Of a stretch of DNA of 64,000 nt, positions 1 through 8,235 are shown one piece after another. The notes under the pieces are model-generated. The model worked only from the letters and a program-made list of their open reading frames with translations, searched no databases and was not told the DNA's origin. The stretch lies in the NCBI GenBank assembly GCA_016713875.1, contig JADJOI010000002.1, positions 62,001 through 126,000 of the forward strand, in the 5' to 3' direction. Within the stretch, counting starts at the first letter, position 1. Every line of letters starts with the position of its first letter. Position numbers and translations under genes: made by a program. This stretch comes from Flavobacteriales bacterium (GTDB taxonomy: Bacteria > Bacteroidota > Bacteroidia > Flavobacteriales_F > PHOS-HE28).

Positions 1-279
1 GCGTTCCGCGTAATAGGCGCTGACATCATCGATCCCGATACGCACCGCGAAGCCGGCCCCGCGTGCGAGATCAAGGTCGCGCGCGCTGAAGTCCCCGTGG
101 ATCGCGCCTTCCGGGTCCACGTGCGTGTGGTCCAGACAGATGCCGAGGGACTGCAGGGTGGACACGTCGGACCGGCCGTGCACCGTGATCGTAGCGCGGG
201 CATGGGAGGCGGGCTCCTGCGCAATGAGGGGAGATGCGCTCAGGATGAGCAGGGCCGGGGTGAGCAGACGCGTGATCAT
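1..279 (-). CDS. Secreted M14-type zinc carboxypeptidase, N-terminal fragment
   Basis: Partial gene: 93 codons read leftward from an ATG at 279 and run off the window edge. The first 18 or so residues form a signal peptide (MITR, then a Leu/Ala-rich core ending SPLIAQE). The following stretch, with ATITVHGRSDVSTLQSLGI, a central HTHVDPEGA and a terminal IDDVSAYYAER, resembles the propeptide-like domain that precedes the catalytic domain in secreted Bacteroidota M14 carboxypeptidases. The catalytic His/Glu residues lie outside the window, so the enzymatic call is inferred from this N-terminal domain alone. A C-rich TCCCTTCG box sits five bases before the start, like other starts in the window. 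Confidence 0.55.
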   Translation of the reverse strand, partial: MITRLLTPALLILSASPLIAQEPASHARATITVHGRSDVSTLQSLGICLDHTHVDPEGAIHGDFSARDLDLARGAGFAVRIGIDDVSAYYAER

Positions 280-368
280 CGGTCCGAAGGGAATTGGTGC
301 CGGAAGGTAGCCTGCAGCGCACCCTGCGGAGCAAGCTGTATCGGGCTGAACGTGGAAGGCTGAGGCGC

Positions 369-1832
369 TTACTGCGCGAACCATGCCCTTATACCCTCGC
401 GACCACGCGAGGCGGAGCGCACGAGGTACGCGCCGGGCGCCACCATGCGTGTGCTGCCTGCGGAGAGGGTGAAGTGCTCCAGCGACCTCCCGCTCATGTC
501 GTACAGCGTGATGGACACGCTGCCCTGACCGGTCCAGGTGATCCGGTCACCGCTCAGCAGCAGGTCATGCTCCGCCGCTCCTTCATCGACGCCGGTGAGC
601 GTACACGGGGGCAGCGCGTGCTGCAGCAGAGCCCCGTACACATCCTCCTCCACGCCATAGAAGGCGCTGTTGGTGCCGAACTGGTAGGCATTTCCTGGCG
701 TGTAGCCGTTGGTGATGAACACGAGACCGAATCCGGAGGAGAGGTCCACGTACAGGTCGCTGATGAGGCCATAGGCTTCACCGGCATGGCCGAAGAAGGC
801 GGTCTGTGGGAAGACCACATCACCACCGGGTTGGGCGGTGATGCGATGCACGCCGAGCCCCCAGGAGCGGAAGAGGCCGTAGTAGTTGTCGCCGTTGCTC
901 CCGTCCCAGGTCCATTCGTCGCCGAGCATCAAGGCCAGGGTGGCGGGTTGCAGGAGGATGGTGCCGTCGTACGTGCCTTCATTGGCGAGCAGGATCGCGA
1001 AGCGTGCCAGCTCCAAGGCGCTCACGCGGAGGCCGCCCTGCGGGGCGAAGAAGAGGCCGTTGGTGCCGATGACGTACTGGCTGAGGTCGGGTGCCGGCGG
1101 CATCACCCCGCCGAAGTTGTCGGACTGTGGGGTGCTGTTGCGGTAGAGCGCGGCGAGGTCGGCGACGCCGGGCAGGTCCTGCACGTTGTAACTGCCATGG
1201 ATGCCAAGGGGCAGAAGCACCTGTTGCCGCATGTACAGGTCGAACCGCTGTCCGCTCAGCGCTTCGACCAGCGTACCGATGATGCCATAGTTCGCGTTGC
1301 TGTAGGCGAAATAGCTGCCAGGCGCCTCGGTGCGCCACATGTTGGCCGTGTACCAGTCGCCCCCGGGCAGGGCCAGTTCGCTGATGGGTGGAGGGGGCGT
1401 GGTGCCGTATGTCGCGCTCTGGAAATCGCCATAGCCTGTTCCATCCTGGAAGCTGCTACGGTGGCTCAGCAGCATACGGTAGGTGATGGGCACCGACGGA
1501 TGAGCGGGGTTCCGGAAGGTGAAGCCCAGTGCGATGCTCACATCGTCATCCAGACCGAAGGCGCCCTGCTCGCACAACCGCATGAGCCCGATGGCAGTGA
1601 CGAGCTTGCTGATGCTGGCGATGCGGTACCGGGTGCTGTCGTCCACATCGAGGTTGAGCGCGAGGTCGCGCTTGCCGGTGTGCACCACGTCCTGCACGGC
1701 GGTGCCACAGGTGGTGACCACGCTCATGCCCACCAGGCCGTTCGCCGTTGCCACGGACTGGAGCTGCTGGTCGAGGGTCTGGCCGACGGCGATACCCGGC
1801 AGCAGGGAGAGCCCGAGGAGGGGAATGCGCAT
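369..1832 (-). CDS. Secreted class C beta-lactamase-like serine hydrolase with T9SS sorting domain
   Basis: 487 residues. A signal peptide (about 1-18, ending AVGQ) is followed by a beta-lactamase/penicillin-binding-protein-like hydrolase domain. The three family motifs are visible: SxxK as S73-I-S-K76, the YxN triad as Y177-S-N179, and the third-strand motif as H349-A-G351 in place of KTG. Members of this family are D-amino-acid peptidases, esterases or amidases; the substrate cannot be read from sequence. The last 75 or so residues (SITLYDMSGRSLE, ending in a charged tail and WFAQ) are a type A T9SS C-terminal domain, so the protein should be exported and anchored or released at the cell surface. 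The ATG at 1832 is preceded by a good -7 box at 1838-1845. Confidence 0.85.
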   Translation of the reverse strand: MRIPLLGLSLLPGIAVGQTLDQQLQSVATANGLVGMSVVTTCGTAVQDVVHTGKRDLALNLDVDDSTRYRIASISKLVTAIGLMRLCEQGAFGLDDDVSIALGFTFRNPAHPSVPITYRMLLSHRSSFQDGTGYGDFQSATYGTTPPPPISELALPGGDWYTANMWRTEAPGSYFAYSNANYGIIGTLVEALSGQRFDLYMRQQVLLPLGIHGSYNVQDLPGVADLAALYRNSTPQSDNFGGVMPPAPDLSQYVIGTNGLFFAPQGGLRVSALELARFAILLANEGTYDGTILLQPATLALMLGDEWTWDGSNGDNYYGLFRSWGLGVHRITAQPGGDVVFPQTAFFGHAGEAYGLISDLYVDLSSGFGLVFITNGYTPGNAYQFGTNSAFYGVEEDVYGALLQHALPPCTLTGVDEGAAEHDLLLSGDRITWTGQGSVSITLYDMSGRSLEHFTLSAGSTRMVAPGAYLVRSASRGREGIRAWFAQ

Positions 1833-1837
1833 TGGAC

Positions 1838-1845
1838 CGAAGGTA
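1838..1845 (-). promoter_or_regulatory. -7 promoter box (TACCTTCG) of the serine hydrolase gene
   Basis: Read on the minus strand this is TACCTTCG, one base from the Bacteroidota -7 consensus TAnnTTTG. It ends five bases before the ATG at 1832, so transcription would begin at or next to the start codon. Confidence 0.5.
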
Positions 1846-2005
1846 TCGGTCCGTGGTGCACGGCAGGTGCAGCGCCGGAGGTGGGGGTGGTGCGTCGCGC
1901 AGGGTCGCGATCGGCCGAAGGTCGATCCAGGGGAGGGCGTAGCGGGTAGGTGTACCTGAAGGACGCCTGCTCCCGCGGCACGGCCGGGATCACGAACTTC
2001 GGCCC

Positions 2006-2503
2006 ATGCCCGAAGCGGAGCGGATGGACCGCAGTTGGTTCAAGGGGACCGTCGTGGTCTACGGACTGGCCATGGCCCTGCTGGTGGCCGTGCTGAAGTA
2101 CGTGGAGTACCGCTACCTGCTCCGTGACCTTGGTGTTGAGGTGTACGTGGGGGTGGTGGCGGTGCTGTGCACGGCGCTGGGGGTCTGGCTGGGTGCGCGG
2201 ATGTTGGCCGCACGCCCGGGCCGCCGCGAGCAACCGTCGGGATCGGCTTCCCCTGGCGCCAGCGTGAGCGCTTCGACCTGGGAGGCGGATGGTGAACGGG
2301 TCCGCCGCAGCGGCCCGAGCGGTCGTGAACTGGAGGTGCTGAGGTTGATCGCCGAAGGGCGCTCCAACCAGGAGATCGCCGACCGCCTGTTCATCTCCCT
2401 CCCCACCGTGAAGTCGCACACCTCCAACCTCTTCGGCAAGTTGGACGTGCGGCGTCGCACCGAGGCCGTACACAAGGCCAAATCCCTGGGGCTCATCCCT
2501 TGA
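2006..2503 (+). CDS. Membrane-anchored LuxR-type HTH regulator
   Basis: 165 residues. Two hydrophobic segments (about 13-29 and 46-66) are followed by a Ser/Pro/Gly-rich linker and a C-terminal LuxR/NarL-type helix-turn-helix (about 103-165), with the family signature LTxRE-like GRELEVLRLIAEG, then SNQEIADRLFISLPTVKSH and NLFGKLDVRRRTEA. There is no receiver domain or phosphorylatable aspartate, so it is not a response regulator. Similar small Bacteroidota proteins place the DNA-binding domain directly behind two membrane helices. Its targets are unknown. The first ATG is supported by a GAACTTCG box at 1994-2001, four bases upstream; an alternative ATG is at 2024. It is divergent from the serine hydrolase. 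Confidence 0.75.
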   Translation: MPEAERMDRSWFKGTVVVYGLAMALLVAVLKYVEYRYLLRDLGVEVYVGVVAVLCTALGVWLGARMLAARPGRREQPSGSASPGASVSASTWEADGERVRRSGPSGRELEVLRLIAEGRSNQEIADRLFISLPTVKSHTSNLFGKLDVRRRTEAVHKAKSLGLIP

Positions 2504-2613
2504 GCCGACCTCATTCCTTGGTATGGATCTCCGCTCGTGCGCCGTGATCCCTACCGAAGGATGAGGGCCGGGGGCCGGGAACAGGCGTGCTTCGCCGAAA
2601 ACCGAACAACAGC

Positions 2614-3150
2614 ATGGAACGGATCATTCTGACCTACGGCATCATCGCGGGCGTCATCGTCTCGGCCATGATGTGGATCACCCTCGGCGACGGCAAGCAC
2701 GACTTCGAGAACGGCGAACTGATCGGCTACACCACGATGGTGATCGCCCTCAGCGCCATCTTCTTCGGGGTCCGCACATACCGGGACAAGCACCTCGGTG
2801 GCGGGATCACCTTCGGTCGGGCTTTCCTCATCGGCCTATCCATCACCGTGGTGGCCTCCACGCTGTACGTCGCTTCGTGGATGATCATGAGCGCCACGAT
2901 GGAGCAGGACTTCATGGCCAGCTATATGGAGCACACCCGGTCGAAGCTGGAGCGCGATGGTGCTTCGGCGGAGGAGGTCGATGCGCAGATGGAGGAGATG
3001 CGGGTCTTCGGAGAGCTGTACAAGAACCCGTTGGTGAAGATCGGCTTCACGTACCTGGAGATCCTGCCGGTGGGCCTGCTTGTGAGCCTCCTGTGCGCGG
3101 CGATGTTGAAGCGCAAGGCTCCTGAAAGCGGGCAATGGACCCCCTTCTGA
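2614..3150 (+). CDS. DUF4199 family membrane protein
   Basis: 178 residues. The N-terminus MERIILTYGIIAG, the central GxITFGRAFLIGL-type helix and the C-terminal helix near LVSLLCAAMLKRK match the DUF4199 family, which is common in Bacteroidota and of unknown function. About four transmembrane helices are visible (roughly 3-22, 36-55, 71-93 and 148-168), with an acidic, probably non-membrane stretch (105-135) between the third and fourth. The ATG at 2614 is preferred over a GTG at 2587 because family members start directly with the Lys/Arg-Ile-Ile-Leu-Thr-Tyr-Gly motif. It is convergent with oxyR. Confidence 0.8.
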   Translation: MERIILTYGIIAGVIVSAMMWITLGDGKHDFENGELIGYTTMVIALSAIFFGVRTYRDKHLGGGITFGRAFLIGLSITVVASTLYVASWMIMSATMEQDFMASYMEHTRSKLERDGASAEEVDAQMEEMRVFGELYKNPLVKIGFTYLEILPVGLLVSLLCAAMLKRKAPESGQWTPF

Positions 3151-3238
3151 CAGGATCTCCGATCGTGCCGCCCAGGGGTGGGGATCTCCACTGCGGGCCT
3201 TATCCCGGTGTCGCGGAAGTGAACCGTGTGGCGTACGA

Positions 3239-4162
3239 TCACACCCCCACCGGCACCACATCGCTTACCATGGTGCGGAAGCGTCGTGGCACGGCACAGG
3301 TGATCGCGTCCGCCAGTGCATTGAGCGCTTTCCGACGAACAAAGGGTTTGCGCACCACCAACACCACCTCGCGCACGGGTTCGGGGGCCTCGAAGCGCCC
3401 CACGTTCTTCTCGTCCGGTCCCACCGAGAGCTCGGGCACCAGGGTGATGCCGCTGCCGCTCGATACCATGCGCTTGAGCGTTTCGATGCTCCCGGTGCTG
3501 TAGTGGATGTTGTCGTGCCCCGCCGCACTGGGCTGCTGGCACACACGCAGCACCTGGTCGCGCAGGCAATGGCCCTCGCTCAGCACCCACAGCGGTGCCC
3601 TGCGCAGGTCCTTCGCGGTGATGCGCCTGCGCTTCAGCAGGGCATGGCCCTCGGGCAGGTAGGCCAAGAAGGGCTCGTGGAAGAGGGTGATGGCCTCGAG
3701 GTCGTCGCTTTCAACCGGGCCGGCGAGGATGCCGATATCGAGCTGGCCGCTGCGCAGCGCCTTCAGGATGCGGCCGGTGGTGCGCTCATCGATCGCCAGC
3801 CGGGCCTCCGGGTGCGCCTCCGCGAAGCGCGCCAGGAACAAGGGCAGCAGGTAGGGCGCCAGTGTGGGCAGGATACCGATGCGATAGGTGCCCGTGGTGC
3901 CCGTGCGCAGCTCTTTCACCAGGTCCTTCAGCTGACCGGCCTCGCGCAGCACCACACGTGCCTGGTCGATCAACGCGGCGCCCTCGCCAGTGGGTCGGGC
4001 GGGCTGGGCCTTGCGCTGGAAGATGGTGACGCCCAGCTCGTCCTCGAGCTTGCGCACCATCATGGTGAGGGTAGGCTGCGTGACGTGGCAGTGGCGCGCG
4101 GCCTTGCTGAACTGGCCGGTGTCGGCCACGGCCACGATGTAATGGAGCTGCTGCAGGGTCAT
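3239..4162 (-). CDS. oxyR: OxyR, LysR-type hydrogen peroxide sensor
   Basis: 307 residues. An N-terminal LysR winged helix (about 1-60, with FSKAARHCHVTQPTLTMMV) is followed by a periplasmic-binding-protein-like sensor domain. The redox pair sits exactly where it does in E. coli OxyR: C199 in SEGHCLRDQ and C208 in VLRVCQQ, with eight residues between. In the known mechanism C199 is oxidised by peroxide and forms a disulfide with C208, switching the tetramer to its activating form. The gene is divergent from katG, its classic target, and the shared 196-base spacer holds both -7 boxes and a run of TCGA-centred repeats. Function is assigned with high confidence from the cysteines and the neighbour. 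Confidence 0.95.
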   Translation of the reverse strand: MTLQQLHYIVAVADTGQFSKAARHCHVTQPTLTMMVRKLEDELGVTIFQRKAQPARPTGEGAALIDQARVVLREAGQLKDLVKELRTGTTGTYRIGILPTLAPYLLPLFLARFAEAHPEARLAIDERTTGRILKALRSGQLDIGILAGPVESDDLEAITLFHEPFLAYLPEGHALLKRRRITAKDLRRAPLWVLSEGHCLRDQVLRVCQQPSAAGHDNIHYSTGSIETLKRMVSSGSGITLVPELSVGPDEKNVGRFEAPEPVREVVLVVRKPFVRRKALNALADAITCAVPRRFRTMVSDVVPVGV

Positions 4163-4206
4163 TCGATGCTGTCGATACAGGCATCGAAACTATCGAAACC
4201 GTCGAT
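4163..4206. promoter_or_regulatory. Candidate OxyR operator between oxyR and katG
   Basis: Five TCGA-centred elements occur at 4163, 4172, 4184, 4193 and 4202, spaced 9, 12, 9 and 9 bases. Within them CGATA (4173-4177) and TATCG (4191-4195) form an inverted repeat around position 4184. Known OxyR sites are several adjacent half-sites about one helical turn apart; the match is to arrangement, not to the E. coli consensus. The array covers the oxyR -7 box, which would suit negative autoregulation. Confidence 0.45.
4185..4192 (-). promoter_or_regulatory. -7 promoter box (TAGTTTCG) of oxyR
   Basis: TAGTTTCG on the minus strand, 22 bases before the oxyR ATG at 4162 and inside the TCGA-repeat array. 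Confidence 0.45.
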
Positions 4207-4220
4207 GATGCCCGTCAGGG

Positions 4221-4228
4221 TAGCTTCG
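4221..4228 (+). promoter_or_regulatory. -7 promoter box (TAGCTTCG) of katG
   Basis: TAGCTTCG on the plus strand, just downstream of the TCGA-repeat array, which fits activation by OxyR bound immediately upstream. Transcription would start near 4233. Confidence 0.45.
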
Positions 4229-4358
4229 CACGGTCGCGCCCACCTTTCGAGCGCATTACGAACGAACGGACCAACTCATTCAACCCCTGTCACACGATCA
4301 TCCCCACGCCACGCTCGAGGCCGGCCATCCCGCCAGCGGCGCTGGCAAATGCCCTGTC

Positions 4359-6545
4359 ATGCACGGCGCGCAGCGCTTCCCCGTCGCAGGCCGCGGCACC
4401 GGCAACCGCGACTGGTGGCCCAATGCACTGAACCTCGGCATCCTGCACCAGCACCAGCCGGTGAGCAACCCGATGGATCCAGGCTTCAACTACGCCGAGG
4501 CGTTCAAGAAGCTCGACCTGAAGGCGGTGAAGGCGGACCTCACCAAGGTCATGACCGACTCGAAGGACTGGTGGCCGGCCGACTGGGGCCATTACGGCGG
4601 CCTCATGATCCGCATGGCCTGGCATGTGGCCGGCACCTACCGTACGGCCGACGGTCGTGGCGGCGCGGGCACCGGCAACCAGCGCTTCGCCCCGGTGAAC
4701 AGCTGGCCCGACAACGGCAACCTCGACAAGGCGCGGCGCCTGCTGTGGCCCGTGAAGCAGAAGTACGGCAACAGCCTCAGCTGGGCCGACCTGATGATCC
4801 TGGCAGGGAACGTCGCGCTGGAGAGCATGGGCTTCAAGACCTTCGGCTTCGGCGGTGGCCGAGAGGACATCTGGGCGCCCGAGGAGGACATCTACTGGGG
4901 CGCCGAGCGTAAGTGGCTGGGCGACCATCGCTACAGTGGTGAGCGCGACCTGGAGAACCCGCTCGCTGCGGTTCAGATGGGCCTCATCTACGTGAACCCG
5001 GAAGGTCCCAACGGCGTGCCCAGCGCGGTGGCTTCCGGACGCGACGTCCGCGAGACCTTCAAGCGCATGGCCATGAACGACGAGGAGACCGTGGCCTTGG
5101 TGGCCGGCGGTCACACCTTCGGCAAGGCGCACGGCGCAGGCGACGCGGCACTGGTCGGACCCGAACCCGAGGCAGCGCCGATCGAGGCCCAAGGCTTCGG
5201 CTGGATCAGCAAGCACGGCAGCGGCAAAGGCGTGGACACCATCACCAGCGGCATCGAGGGCGCGTGGAAGCCGAACCCCACGAAGTGGGACAACGGCTAC
5301 TTCGACATGCTCTTCGGCTACGACTGGGACCTGATGAAGAGCCCCGCCGGCGCCTGGCAATGGGTGGCGGTGAACTGCAAGCCGGAGCATATGATCCCCG
5401 ATGCGCACGCGGACCGTCCCGGCGCAGACGGGAACAAGAGCAAGAAGCATCCGCCCATGATGACCACAGCGGATCTCTCCTTGCGCTTCGACCCGATCTA
5501 TGAGCCGATCGCGCGCCGCTTCCACAAGGACCCGCAGGCCTTCGCCGATGCCTTCGCCCGCGCCTGGTTCAAGCTCACGCACCGCGACATGGGCCCGAAG
5601 AGCCTCTACCTCGGGAGTGAAGTGCCGAAGGAGGAATTGATCTGGCAGGATCCCGTTCCCGCTGGCACCACCCTCAGCGATGCCGATGCGACCGCGCTGA
5701 AGACGAAGGTGCTCGCCAGCGGCCTCAGCGTGAGCGAGCTGGTGTCGGCCGCGTGGGCCAGCGCCAGCACCTTCCGCGGCAGCGACAAGCGCGGTGGCGC
5801 CAACGGTGCGCGCGTGCGCCTCGCCCCGCAGAAGTTCTGGGAGGTGAACGATCCCGCGCAATTGAGCAAGGTGCTCAGCGCGCTGGAGAAGGTCCGGTCC
5901 GAGTTCAACGCTTCGGGCAAGAAGGTGTCGATGGCCGACCTGATCGTGCTGGGTGGATGCGCTGCGGTGGAGAAGGCCGCGAAGGATGCTGGCCACAACG
6001 TCACCGTGCCCTTTACCAGCGGCCGCGGCGATGCCGGCCAGGAGCAGACCGATGTGGAGAGCTTCGCCGTGATGGAGCCCCAGGCCGATGGTTTCCGCAA
6101 CTACCAGAAGAAGATGATGAGCGTGCCGGCCGAGGAGATGCTCGTGGATCGCGCCCAGCTGCTCACGTTGAGCGCGCCGGAGATGACGGTGCTCGTGGGC
6201 GGCCTGCGCGTGCTGGGCGCCAACTCCGGTGGCAGCAAGCACGGCGTGTTCACCGCGCGACCTGGTCAGCTCACCAACGACTTCTTCGTGAACCTGCTCG
6301 ACATGGGCACCACGTGGACCGCGCTCAGCAACGGTCACACCGGCACTTACGAGGGCCGCGACCGCAAGAGCGGAGAACTGAAGTGGACCGGCACCCGCGT
6401 GGACCTCATCTTCGGCAGCAACTCGCAACTGCGTGCGCTCGCCGAGGTGTACGCCCAGAACGATGGCCAGCAGAAGTTCGTGAAGGACTTCGTGAAGGCG
6501 TGGGTGAAGGTGATGGAACTGGACCGCTTCGATCGGAAGAAGTAA
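4359..6545 (+). CDS. katG: KatG, bifunctional catalase-peroxidase
   Basis: At least 728 residues, normal for KatG. It carries the duplicated class I haem peroxidase fold, with the active N-terminal half holding distal R85, W88 and H89 (in GGLMIRMAWHVAG) and proximal H252 (in AGGHTFGKAHGA). The Trp-Tyr-Met adduct needed for catalase activity is intact as W88, Y211 and M237. The protein breaks down hydrogen peroxide in the cytoplasm and is expected to be induced by the divergent OxyR. The start is doubtful. The first ATG is 4359, but the same frame upstream encodes the family-typical GKCPVMHG motif and about 20 further plausible residues, with no ATG, GTG or TTG back to a stop at 4221. A rare start (ATT 4278 or CTG 4287) is possible. 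A strong hairpin follows the gene. Confidence 0.96.
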   Translation: MHGAQRFPVAGRGTGNRDWWPNALNLGILHQHQPVSNPMDPGFNYAEAFKKLDLKAVKADLTKVMTDSKDWWPADWGHYGGLMIRMAWHVAGTYRTADGRGGAGTGNQRFAPVNSWPDNGNLDKARRLLWPVKQKYGNSLSWADLMILAGNVALESMGFKTFGFGGGREDIWAPEEDIYWGAERKWLGDHRYSGERDLENPLAAVQMGLIYVNPEGPNGVPSAVASGRDVRETFKRMAMNDEETVALVAGGHTFGKAHGAGDAALVGPEPEAAPIEAQGFGWISKHGSGKGVDTITSGIEGAWKPNPTKWDNGYFDMLFGYDWDLMKSPAGAWQWVAVNCKPEHMIPDAHADRPGADGNKSKKHPPMMTTADLSLRFDPIYEPIARRFHKDPQAFADAFARAWFKLTHRDMGPKSLYLGSEVPKEELIWQDPVPAGTTLSDADATALKTKVLASGLSVSELVSAAWASASTFRGSDKRGGANGARVRLAPQKFWEVNDPAQLSKVLSALEKVRSEFNASGKKVSMADLIVLGGCAAVEKAAKDAGHNVTVPFTSGRGDAGQEQTDVESFAVMEPQADGFRNYQKKMMSVPAEEMLVDRAQLLTLSAPEMTVLVGGLRVLGANSGGSKHGVFTARPGQLTNDFFVNLLDMGTTWTALSNGHTGTYEGRDRKSGELKWTGTRVDLIFGSNSQLRALAEVYAQNDGQQKFVKDFVKAWVKVMELDRFDRKK

Positions 6546-6566
6546 GCGGGATCGGGAGCTGAACGT

Positions 6567-6598
6567 GGAGAAGGCGGTCCGCAGGGGCCGCCTTCTCC
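6567..6598 (+). terminator. Hairpin terminator after katG
   Basis: A perfect 11-bp stem, GGAGAAGGCGG (6567-6577) with CCGCCTTCTCC (6588-6598), and a 10-base loop, 22 bases after the katG stop. There is no clear T-tract. Confidence 0.7.
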
Positions 6599-6652
6599 GC
6601 TTCGTCCGGCGGTGGAGCGGACCGGATCGCCGGAAGGGATCGATCTTCGTGC

Positions 6653-8155
6653 ATGCGCGCAGCGCTGATCAACGGTGCGGGTGACCTGGGCGGACGTGGA
6701 CGGATCGGGATCGTCCTCGTGGGCACGCTGGTGCGCGCGTGGTTCGGTTGGTCGCACCAGCTGTGGGAACTGGCCCCGGACCAGGCCGCCTGGGACCTGG
6801 CGTTGGCCGATGTGGCCCGCCACGGTCTGCCCGGGTTCAAGCACCTGATCCACTATCCGCACGAAGGCGGGTCACTGCCGTTATCGCTGCTCGCCTTGCT
6901 CTGTGCGGTGATCCCGGGGCCGGTGCCACCCCTGAGCTGGGCGGCCTTGCTCGTGGACGCGCTGGTCCGGTATCTCCAGATCGGCTGGGCCGCCCGCTTG
7001 TTCGGGCCGCGCACGGGGCTGGTCTTTGGCGTGTGGACCGTGCTGGCCGTTCCGGCGATGCTGCCGTGGGCCACGGTGAACTTCGGGCTGCATGCCTTGA
7101 TGGCGTTCGCGCCGTTCGCCGTGGCCGTGATGCTGAAGGAAGGTGCCAGGCCCTTCCGCACGGGTCTGGTGATCGGCGGCCTGGCGTGCCTGGCCTATGA
7201 CGTGTGGGTGCTGCTGCCGGCCTGCATGGCGTGGTCGCTGATGGTGGATCGCGGACGCTCCCCCCGAGCCTGGGCCGCCCTGCTCGCCGGTGCGGTCCTG
7301 GCCTTCCTTCCCCATGCCCTCGTGCGGCTCACCGTCGACCAGGGATTCGGACTGGAGCAGTGGGCAACGCTGTCGGTGCGTGGTGCGGAACGATCGGAAC
7401 TGGACCCACGCGACTGGCCCGTGCGGTTCGTATCGATCTGGGCGGATGTGATACCGGGTTCGTTCACCATGGGCCCCGTGACCGACCCCGAGGTGCGCAC
7501 GATCGCGTGGTGCGTGCTTCCCGCGCTCTTCGTCGGAACGGCGGTCTCGCTGATGCGTTCCGGGCGAGCCGCCGCCGCGGCCGGTGCCTTCGTGCTCGCG
7601 TTCACCGCGGCCATGGCCGTGCTGCCCTTGTTCACCATCCGGGCCGATGGCGCCGGGATCATCCACTACCGGTACGTTCCCTTCATCCTGCCCCTGCTCG
7701 CCCTGCTGGTGGTGGACGGAGCGCACAGGATGGGGCGGTGGTGGAAGGGCGTGGCGTTGGCCTGGGTGACGGGGTGTGCGGCGCTCTCCATCGCGTACAT
7801 GGCCCGTACCCCGGTGGCGGCCCGTACGAACGATGAGGCCACGGGCTGGGTGCTGGGCCGCAAGTATGGCGAGCGGCCCGGCGACCTCCTGCGGATGATG
7901 TCGCTGCTGGATCCCGATCGACGGCCGCACTTCCTCCGGGGCTGCGGCTGGGGCACCGCGGCGGCATTGTTCGACGGACGAGGTTCATGGGACCGGGAGG
8001 CGATCGAGCGTGGCCGCGCCCTGCTGTCCGCCTACCCATCCGAGGCACAGGCCGAGGTGTGGCCCGGGGTGGAGCGGGCCTTCGACCCCGCGGTGACGCC
8101 GCGGCTGGACCCTGCGATCCTTGAGGCGATCCGCGTGCAGGCGCCAAGGCGGTAA
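6653..8155 (+). CDS. Polytopic membrane protein of unknown function (GT-C-like layout)
   Basis: 500 residues. About nine to eleven hydrophobic segments fill residues 15-390, and a soluble C-terminal region (about 395-500) contains a Cys-Gly-rich patch near LRGCGWGTAAAL. An acidic first loop (WELAPDQAAWDLALADV) precedes the first long membrane block, as in GT-C glycosyltransferases such as the PMT/ArnT group, but the clear DE or DD signature of those families is not seen. I do not recognise the family. The ATG at 6653 follows a GATCTTCG box (6642-6649) by three bases. It stands alone between the katG terminator and a T9SS gene in the same direction. Confidence 0.6.
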   Translation: MRAALINGAGDLGGRGRIGIVLVGTLVRAWFGWSHQLWELAPDQAAWDLALADVARHGLPGFKHLIHYPHEGGSLPLSLLALLCAVIPGPVPPLSWAALLVDALVRYLQIGWAARLFGPRTGLVFGVWTVLAVPAMLPWATVNFGLHALMAFAPFAVAVMLKEGARPFRTGLVIGGLACLAYDVWVLLPACMAWSLMVDRGRSPRAWAALLAGAVLAFLPHALVRLTVDQGFGLEQWATLSVRGAERSELDPRDWPVRFVSIWADVIPGSFTMGPVTDPEVRTIAWCVLPALFVGTAVSLMRSGRAAAAAGAFVLAFTAAMAVLPLFTIRADGAGIIHYRYVPFILPLLALLVVDGAHRMGRWWKGVALAWVTGCAALSIAYMARTPVAARTNDEATGWVLGRKYGERPGDLLRMMSLLDPDRRPHFLRGCGWGTAAALFDGRGSWDREAIERGRALLSAYPSEAQAEVWPGVERAFDPAVTPRLDPAILEAIRVQAPRR

Positions 8156-8220
8156 GGTCCGTCCCGCGGATGTCGAGCCCGCGAGCGGAGATCCCCCAGC
8201 ACGCCATGGACCGCCTGCAC

Positions 8221-8228
8221 TACCTTGA
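8221..8228 (+). promoter_or_regulatory. -7-like box (TACCTTGA) that supports the start at 8236
   Basis: TACCTTGA ends seven bases before the ATG at 8236 and lies inside the longer frame that begins at 8170, which argues for the internal start. Confidence 0.35.
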
Positions 8229-8235
8229 TCATCGA

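Noticed and set aside
5160..5215. Possible loss of the KatG adduct methionine (Gln in IEAQGFGW)
   Set aside because: The adduct Met is 26 residues after the Tyr; here Y211 is followed by M237 in RETFKRMAM, so the Trp-Tyr-Met adduct is intact.
4290..6428. 712-codon open frame antisense to katG
   Set aside because: Long antisense frames are expected at this G+C; the translation is Ala/Gly/His/Arg-rich and without domains. The same holds for those opposite YfhO (18645-21599), the helicase (17197-18663) and the M1 peptidase (36176-38389).
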